Shown in pieces: positions 59,715 to 64,000 of a DNA stretch of 64,000 nt. The notes under the pieces were generated by a model. The model was not told the origin of the DNA. It worked only from the letters and a program-made list of their open reading frames with translations, and searched no databases. The stretch is from NCBI RefSeq assembly GCF_045209745.1, contig NZ_CP109273.1, positions 5,890,001 to 5,954,000 on the forward strand, read 5' to 3'. Origin of the DNA: Micromonospora sp045209745. GTDB taxonomy: Bacteria; Actinomycetota; Actinomycetes; Mycobacteriales; Micromonosporaceae. Positions within the stretch are counted from its first letter, which is position 1. Every line of letters begins with the position of its first letter. The position numbers and the translations under genes were made by a program.

Positions 59715-60947
59715 ATGCCCAGCTACTTCTCCCCCGGCATCTATGTCGAGGAGGTCCCCAGCGGCGCCCGACCGATCGGCCCGGCGAGCACCAGCATCGC
59801 CGCCTTCGTCGGCGTCGCCCCGGACCGCTCCGCCCAACTGGGCAAGGCGGTGCCGGTCAACAACTGGACGGAGTTCCTGCGGCTCTTCGCCGGCGGGGAA
59901 CGGGTGGAGAGCACCCCGCTGGCCCGGGCGGTCTTCGGCTTCCTGGACAACGGGGGCGCCCGCTGCTGGGTGGTCAACGTCGGCGAGGGCGGCGCGATCA
60001 CCGGCACCGGGCAGCGGCGCGGCGGCCTGCAACTGCTGGAGGCCGTCGACGAGATCTCCATCATCGCCGCGCCGGGCTTTCACGACGTGGTGTCACACGA
60101 GGCACTGCTCAGCATGGCCGAGCGCACCCGCACCATGGTCGCGATCTGCGACCCGGCACCGGACATCGACGACATCTCCGCGTTGACCCGGGTCGCCACG
60201 CCATCCTCCGGCAAACCCCCCAAGCCCGCCGAGGGTGGTGGCTCGGGCAGTCCTGGTGGCTCGGGCGGGGCGGAGGGGGCCGCGTACCGGCCCCGGCAGT
60301 CCGAGTTCGGCGCCTTCTACTACCCGTGGCTGCGGGTACGCGACCCGATCAGCGGCGAGTTGGAACTCACCCCGCCGAGCGGGCACCTGGCCGGCATCTG
60401 GGCCCGCACCGACGCCCTGCGCGGTGTGCACAAGGCACCGGCCAACGAACCCGTACGCGGTGCCGTCGACCTGGGCTACCTGGTCACCCGACCGGAACAC
60501 GACGTGCTCAACCCCAAAGGCGTCAACGTGATCCGCTACTTCGCCGGCGAGGGCATCCGGGTCTGGGGCGCCCGTACGCTCGCCGCCGAGGCCAGCGAAT
60601 GGCGCTACCTCAACGTACGGCGACTCAGCATCGCCATCGAACAGGCCATCGCCAACGGCACCCGGTGGATGGTCTTCGAGCCCAACGACTTCACCCTCTG
60701 GCGCTCGATCCGGCGCGACATCGGTGCGTTCCTCACCCGGGTGTGGCGCGACGGCGCGCTGCTCGGGCGCAGCCCCGAGGAGGCGTTCTTCGTCAAGTGC
60801 GACGAGGAGACCAACCCGCCGGACGTCCGCGACGCGGGCATGGTGATCGCCCACATCGGCATCGCCGTCGTGAAGCCCGCCGAATTCGTGGTGTTCAAGC
60901 TGAGCCAGTGGGCCGGCGGCACCGAGACCGAGACGATCGGAGGCTGA
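59715..60947 (+). CDS. contractile sheath protein of an eCIS
   Basis: This 410-residue phage tail-sheath family protein has the N-terminal SPGIYVEEVPSGARPI, FVGVAPDRS, a variable Gly/Ser-rich insertion near 165-190, YYPWLRVRDP, and the conserved C-terminal core NVIRYFAGEGIRVWGARTLA, YLNVRRLSIAIEQAI and a final HIGIAVVKPAEFVVFKLSQ. Sheath subunits polymerise around the inner tube and contract to drive it through a target. ATG 59715 follows GGAGG. The tube gene starts one base after its stop. Confidence 0.95.
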   Translation: MPSYFSPGIYVEEVPSGARPIGPASTSIAAFVGVAPDRSAQLGKAVPVNNWTEFLRLFAGGERVESTPLARAVFGFLDNGGARCWVVNVGEGGAITGTGQRRGGLQLLEAVDEISIIAAPGFHDVVSHEALLSMAERTRTMVAICDPAPDIDDISALTRVATPSSGKPPKPAEGGGSGSPGGSGGAEGAAYRPRQSEFGAFYYPWLRVRDPISGELELTPPSGHLAGIWARTDALRGVHKAPANEPVRGAVDLGYLVTRPEHDVLNPKGVNVIRYFAGEGIRVWGARTLAAEASEWRYLNVRRLSIAIEQAIANGTRWMVFEPNDFTLWRSIRRDIGAFLTRVWRDGALLGRSPEEAFFVKCDEETNPPDVRDAGMVIAHIGIAVVKPAEFVVFKLSQWAGGTETETIGG

Positions 60948-60948
60948 C

Positions 60949-61431
60949 ATGCCCACCACAGCCACCCCACAGCCCGGCGCCCCGGTCGACCCGTACCGGG
61001 CGTACAACTTTCGGTTGCTCATCAACGGCGTCACCAACGGCCACTTCACCGAGATGACCGGGCTGGAGGTGAACATCCCCGGGCAGCCGTACCGGGAGCA
61101 CGGCCTCGGCCGGATGCGGATGGTGCCCGGCCAGGCCGAGTACGAGCCGGTGACGCTGCACTTCGGCCTCACCGCCTCCCGCGAGCTGTGGGACTGGGTG
61201 AACGCCACCGCGCAGGGCACCCTCAACCGTCGCAACGTCTCGGTGGTGCTGCTCGACTCGGTCGGGACCGCCGAGGTGCTCCGGTGGAACCTGATCGACG
61301 CCTGGCCCACCCGGTGGCGTGGCGCGCACCTCAACACGCTCAGCCACGAGATCGCCATCGCCTCGTTGACCCTGCGCTACGAGGGCCTGGAGCTGGAGAC
61401 CGGCGGTGCCACCGCGCCGACACCCGCGTAG
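60949..61431 (+). CDS. inner tube protein of an eCIS (T4 gp19-like family)
   Basis: This 160-residue protein starts DPYRAYNFRLLINGVTNGHF, continues EMTGLEVNIPGQPYREHGLG and later RETWNLIDAWP-like (VLRWNLIDAWPTRWRGAHLN) and IASLTLRYEGLEL, as in gp19/Hcp-type tube proteins. It stacks as hexamers inside the sheath. Its 3' end overlaps the next gene by 26 bp. Confidence 0.93.
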   Translation: MPTTATPQPGAPVDPYRAYNFRLLINGVTNGHFTEMTGLEVNIPGQPYREHGLGRMRMVPGQAEYEPVTLHFGLTASRELWDWVNATAQGTLNRRNVSVVLLDSVGTAEVLRWNLIDAWPTRWRGAHLNTLSHEIAIASLTLRYEGLELETGGATAPTPA

Positions 61432-62755
61432 CTGGCTGGCCGACCGGCTGCGCTCGGCCGCCGGGGCGGTACAGCGCCTCGCCGGTCGGATCGAGCCCGC
61501 CGGGCAACTCCCGCCGTCGGAGGCGCCCACCGCAGCACCGCGCCGCTTCGGGGAGCCCCCGCAGCACTGGCTGGACCTGGTCGCCGCTCACGCGCCCGGC
61601 CTGCTGCACGACCTGGACCTCGACATGTCCCCGGTCGGCTCGGACGACGCGAGCGTCCACGACGACCGGCCGGGCGGGTCCGCCTCGACTGGTCGGGACG
61701 GAGTGGATGCTGCGGGCCCGGCCACGGACCGCGCGTTCGGCAGCACCGCCCGCGTGGGCGGCACTGGCGCGGCTGGCGGGAGCAATCCTGGTGCGCGCGG
61801 GTTCGCAGGGGCGGACGGGTCGCGCTCACCAGGCGCGACCGAAAGGCCGGGCCGCAGGTCGCAGGCCGCAGACGGAGCTGACGGCACGAAGATCGGCAGC
61901 GCCAGCCCGTTCGGCAGGGGTGCCGCGTCACCGTCCGAACCTGACCCATCGACCGGCCCGGACGCGACGAACGGGTCGGCGGGATCGGCACGGCCGGCGG
62001 GACCGGACGGATCGGTGCGACGGGGTGCGGGGGGCGACACCCCAGCACCCACCAGCCACCCCCTGCATCGGACCGACAACCTCGAATCCACCCGGATCAC
62101 GCGACGCGCAACCCGCATCGGCCCTCCGGCCAGCACCAGCGTTACCGGTGGCACCGCCGCCGACGGGCTCTCGCCTGGTCGCGACGGGTTCCGGGGCGGA
62201 TCGGCGGACGGCCACACCTGGGGCAGGGAAGGCCAGCCCGAGTTCACGGGTGAGCGCCGTACGGGTGAACCGGACCGGGCGCGGACGTCGCGGCTGGGCG
62301 GGGCTGCGGGTGCGGCACCGGACGGGCGAGACCTGGACGGGCCGAACCTGGGCCGGCTTGCTTCGTGGAGCGGCTCGGCTGGTGCGACGGTGGCGGCCGG
62401 CGCCGGGGGCACAACGATCGATGGGCGCGGTGACCTGGCCAGCACCACGGGCGGCGGACCCTGGCTGGCCCTGCCCGACGAACCGGCGTGGGTCGGGCAA
62501 CCGGCCGGACGTCCGGCCGGGCAGCGAGTCACCGAGGCAGGCACGATCAGCGGGACCTGGGCCGATGAACGGGGACGCGGCCCGACCGACGGCGGGTGGT
62601 CGGCGAGCACCGGGCCGTGGTCGTCCGTGATCGAGGCGAGGGTCACCGACCCGTGGCCGGCGCTGCCGGACGACGCGACGCTGTGGACCGTGCCAGGTGA
62701 CGCGCTGGACGCTGCCCAGCTGAGCCGGCTGGATCGGGAACAGGCGGGCGACTGA
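61406..62755 (+). CDS. long, mostly disordered eCIS-associated protein
   Basis: This 449-residue protein has short conserved ends and a long low-complexity middle. Near the N-terminus is RFGEPPQHWLDLVAAHAPGL, and near the C-terminus VTDPWPALPDDATLWTVPGD and SRLDREQAGD. I recall similar end motifs in actinobacterial injection loci. The 300-residue middle is Gly/Ala/Thr/Ser/Pro/Arg-rich. GTG 61406 lies inside the tube gene, and the stop shares a base with the next ATG (TGATG). Its role is unknown; a scaffold or tape-like linker is possible. Confidence 0.75.
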   Translation: MPPRRHPRSWLADRLRSAAGAVQRLAGRIEPAGQLPPSEAPTAAPRRFGEPPQHWLDLVAAHAPGLLHDLDLDMSPVGSDDASVHDDRPGGSASTGRDGVDAAGPATDRAFGSTARVGGTGAAGGSNPGARGFAGADGSRSPGATERPGRRSQAADGADGTKIGSASPFGRGAASPSEPDPSTGPDATNGSAGSARPAGPDGSVRRGAGGDTPAPTSHPLHRTDNLESTRITRRATRIGPPASTSVTGGTAADGLSPGRDGFRGGSADGHTWGREGQPEFTGERRTGEPDRARTSRLGGAAGAAPDGRDLDGPNLGRLASWSGSAGATVAAGAGGTTIDGRGDLASTTGGGPWLALPDEPAWVGQPAGRPAGQRVTEAGTISGTWADERGRGPTDGGWSASTGPWSSVIEARVTDPWPALPDDATLWTVPGDALDAAQLSRLDREQAGD

Positions 62756-63669
62756 TGGAACGTGTCGCCTTCCTCATCGACTCCTCCGGCGAGCGGGTGG
62801 ACTGCCTGCTCAACCCGGAGACCGTGCAGGTGACCCGGCTCGCCGGCGTACGCCAGCGGGGTGCCGCTGGCGGGCAGCTCACCGGGTCCGGGCTGGCCGA
62901 CGACCCGCTGGTCTTCACCGGCGGAGGCCGGACCGAGCTGGTGCTCGATCTGCTCTTCGACGTCGACTTCGTGGAGGCGCAGGTCCGTCCGGCCGACGTA
63001 CGGGTGCTGACCCGTCCCCTGTGGATGCTCGCGGAGAACTCCACCGCCGAGCATGGTTGGCTGCGACCGCCGCTGGTCCGGTTGGTCTGGGGCAAGACCT
63101 GGAACGTGCCCGGTGTGATCATCGCGGTGGCGGAGCGGTTCGACGCGTTCACCGGCACCGGGTCGCCCCGACGTTCCTGGCTGCGGCTCAAGCTGGTCCG
63201 GGCTGCCGAGACGGCCGATCAGGCCGAGGCCGGCTTCGCCGAGGAGCTGGCCGCGGCGAGCACCCCGACCGCCGCACCGGGCAGCGCGGTGATCGCCGCC
63301 GGCGACGGCGCCGCGGAGCCGGGTCGTTCCGGTGTGCGCTTCGACCTGCTCGCCAACGACGCGCTCGGCTCGCCGCTGCGCTGGCGCCTGCTGGCCGAAC
63401 ACAACCGGATCACCGATCCGCTGGCGGTGCCGGCCGGGACCACCCTGGCCATCCCACCACCCGGCCCGCCGAGCGGGGGTGGGTCGACGGTGGCCGGTGC
63501 GGTGGCCGGAGTCGCGCGGGCGCTGGCCGGCGCGGTAGGTGCCGGCGCATCGTTCGTGGGCGCCTCCATCGCCACCGCGCCCGCCGCCTGGGGCGCGACG
63601 ACCGGACCGTCGACCGGACCCACACCGACCAGCACGATCTCAGGCCCAGGCCCCGGGGGTACGCCGTGA
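62755..63669 (+). CDS. eCIS tube-initiator/baseplate protein (LysM/gp53-like, CIS_tube family)
   Basis: In this 304-residue protein, the N-terminal 150 residues (ERVAFLIDSSGERVDCLLNP, TELVLDLLFDVDFVEAQ, PPLVRLVWGKTWNVPGVIIA, RSWLRLKLVRA) match the contractile-injection tube-initiator family. After an Ala/Gly linker, RFDLLANDALGSPLRWRLLA and PAGTTLAIPPP resemble a LysM-like domain that ties tube to baseplate. The tail is Gly/Ala/Ser/Thr/Pro-rich. Its stop overlaps the following GTG. Confidence 0.85.
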   Translation: MERVAFLIDSSGERVDCLLNPETVQVTRLAGVRQRGAAGGQLTGSGLADDPLVFTGGGRTELVLDLLFDVDFVEAQVRPADVRVLTRPLWMLAENSTAEHGWLRPPLVRLVWGKTWNVPGVIIAVAERFDAFTGTGSPRRSWLRLKLVRAAETADQAEAGFAEELAAASTPTAAPGSAVIAAGDGAAEPGRSGVRFDLLANDALGSPLRWRLLAEHNRITDPLAVPAGTTLAIPPPGPPSGGGSTVAGAVAGVARALAGAVGAGASFVGASIATAPAAWGATTGPSTGPTPTSTISGPGPGGTP

Positions 63670-64000
63670 CGAGCGTCGCGCCTCGGGCGTTGATCGTCCT
63701 GCTCGACGGCGTCGAGCTGGCCGGTGCGACCCGTCAACGGGTCCGCTCACTGCGGGTGGCGGCGCGGCTCGACCAGCCCACACAGGCCGAGCTGGTGCTC
63801 GCCACCGCCGCCGGGGCGGGCGCGTTCGACCCGGCGGTCCGTCCCGGTGCGGCGCTCGACGTACGACTCGCCGAGCACACCGATGCCCTGTTCACCGGGG
63901 AGGTCACGGGTGTGGAGGTCGAGTACGCCGCCGACGGGGCTGCGGTGCTGCGGCTGCGGGCGTACGACCCGCTGCATCGGCTGCGTAAGCGGCAGGGGCT
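63666..64000 (+). CDS. VgrG/gpD-like spike (hub) protein of an eCIS, N-terminal part
   Basis: The gene runs off the right edge; 111 residues are seen. They read RALIVLLDGVELAGATRQRV, AARLDQPTQAELVLATAAG, PGAALDVRLAEHTDALFTGE and LRLRAYDPLHRLRKRQG. This is the first barrel of the phage late-control gpD/VgrG hub. It would form the base of the piercing spike. GTG 63666 overlaps the upstream stop (GTGA). Confidence 0.85.
   Translation, partial: MTSVAPRALIVLLDGVELAGATRQRVRSLRVAARLDQPTQAELVLATAAGAGAFDPAVRPGAALDVRLAEHTDALFTGEVTGVEVEYAADGAAVLRLRAYDPLHRLRKRQG

Noticed and set aside
58032..64000. Prophage interpretation of the tail-like genes
   Set aside because: No integrase, attachment site, terminase, portal or capsid gene is visible, and the DUF4255-sheath-tube order is that of injection systems. 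The right flank is unseen, so this remains slightly open.

Overview
The window is high-GC actinobacterial DNA. Gene style (many GTG starts, GGAGG-type ribosome sites, 4-nt stop/start overlaps), the type II polyketide cluster with a SARP regulator and the eCIS locus fit a filamentous, spore-forming member of Micromonosporaceae or a close relative. That placement is inferred from gene content, not from a marker gene.

Left part (1-7.3 kb), mostly housekeeping: the start of a 2-oxo-acid dehydrogenase E1-alpha gene divergent from an Lrp/AsnC regulator, a LigD-type primase-polymerase, a secreted subtilisin, a hemerythrin-like protein, and glyA behind what reads as a ZTP (pfl) riboswitch.

7.3-22.6 kb is a natural-product region. 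A leftward operon of nine overlapping or nearly abutting genes runs TcmI-type cyclase, fused AccD-AccA, AccB, AccC, an ACP fused to an SRPBCC aromatase/cyclase, cupin, KS-alpha, KS-beta and ABM-type monooxygenase. It encodes its own malonyl-CoA supply and a minimal aromatic polyketide synthase. A SARP regulator, a second TcmI cyclase and an FAD monooxygenase run rightward from a shared control region with paired heptamer repeats. Gene content is whiE-like (spore-pigment/pentangular), with an unusual ACP-cyclase fusion and a KS-beta whose usual Gln is Ala. Downstream lies an eroding cassette: P450 remnant, alpha/beta hydrolase, HmO-like alpha-hydroxy-acid oxidase and a twice-frameshifted HpgT-like aminotransferase. 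It resembles tailoring genes for hydroxyphenylglycine/beta-hydroxy amino acids.

22.8-51 kb holds membrane and secreted proteins, an APC permease, two large ATPase-type regulators facing apart (LuxR/MalT type and cyclase-AAA), a FluC pair, a PadR-ABC exporter operon, an ECF sigma/anti-sigma pair whose sigma gene appears to start at CTG, an MFS/LacI divergent pair with a LacI-type operator, and assorted enzymes. Four intergenic palindromes (near 6.87, 35.45, 42.2 and 45.67 kb) lie at convergent or nearly convergent gene ends and look like bidirectional terminators or a repeat family. A decayed fifth copy is near 11.36 kb.

51.1-55.65 kb is a rearranged patch. A truncated, frameshifted AraC gene stops at a 32-bp direct repeat, whose second copy lies 4.1 kb away beyond a two-component/ABC-2 transporter cassette and fragments of a NUDIX gene and an LppM-like gene.

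From about 58.0 kb to the right edge is the start of a contractile injection system (eCIS) locus: small membrane protein, membrane protein with an HExxH motif, DUF4255/Pvc16-like cap protein, sheath, inner tube, a long disordered linker protein, a tube/LysM-like baseplate protein and the start of a gpD/VgrG-like spike gene. It continues beyond the window.
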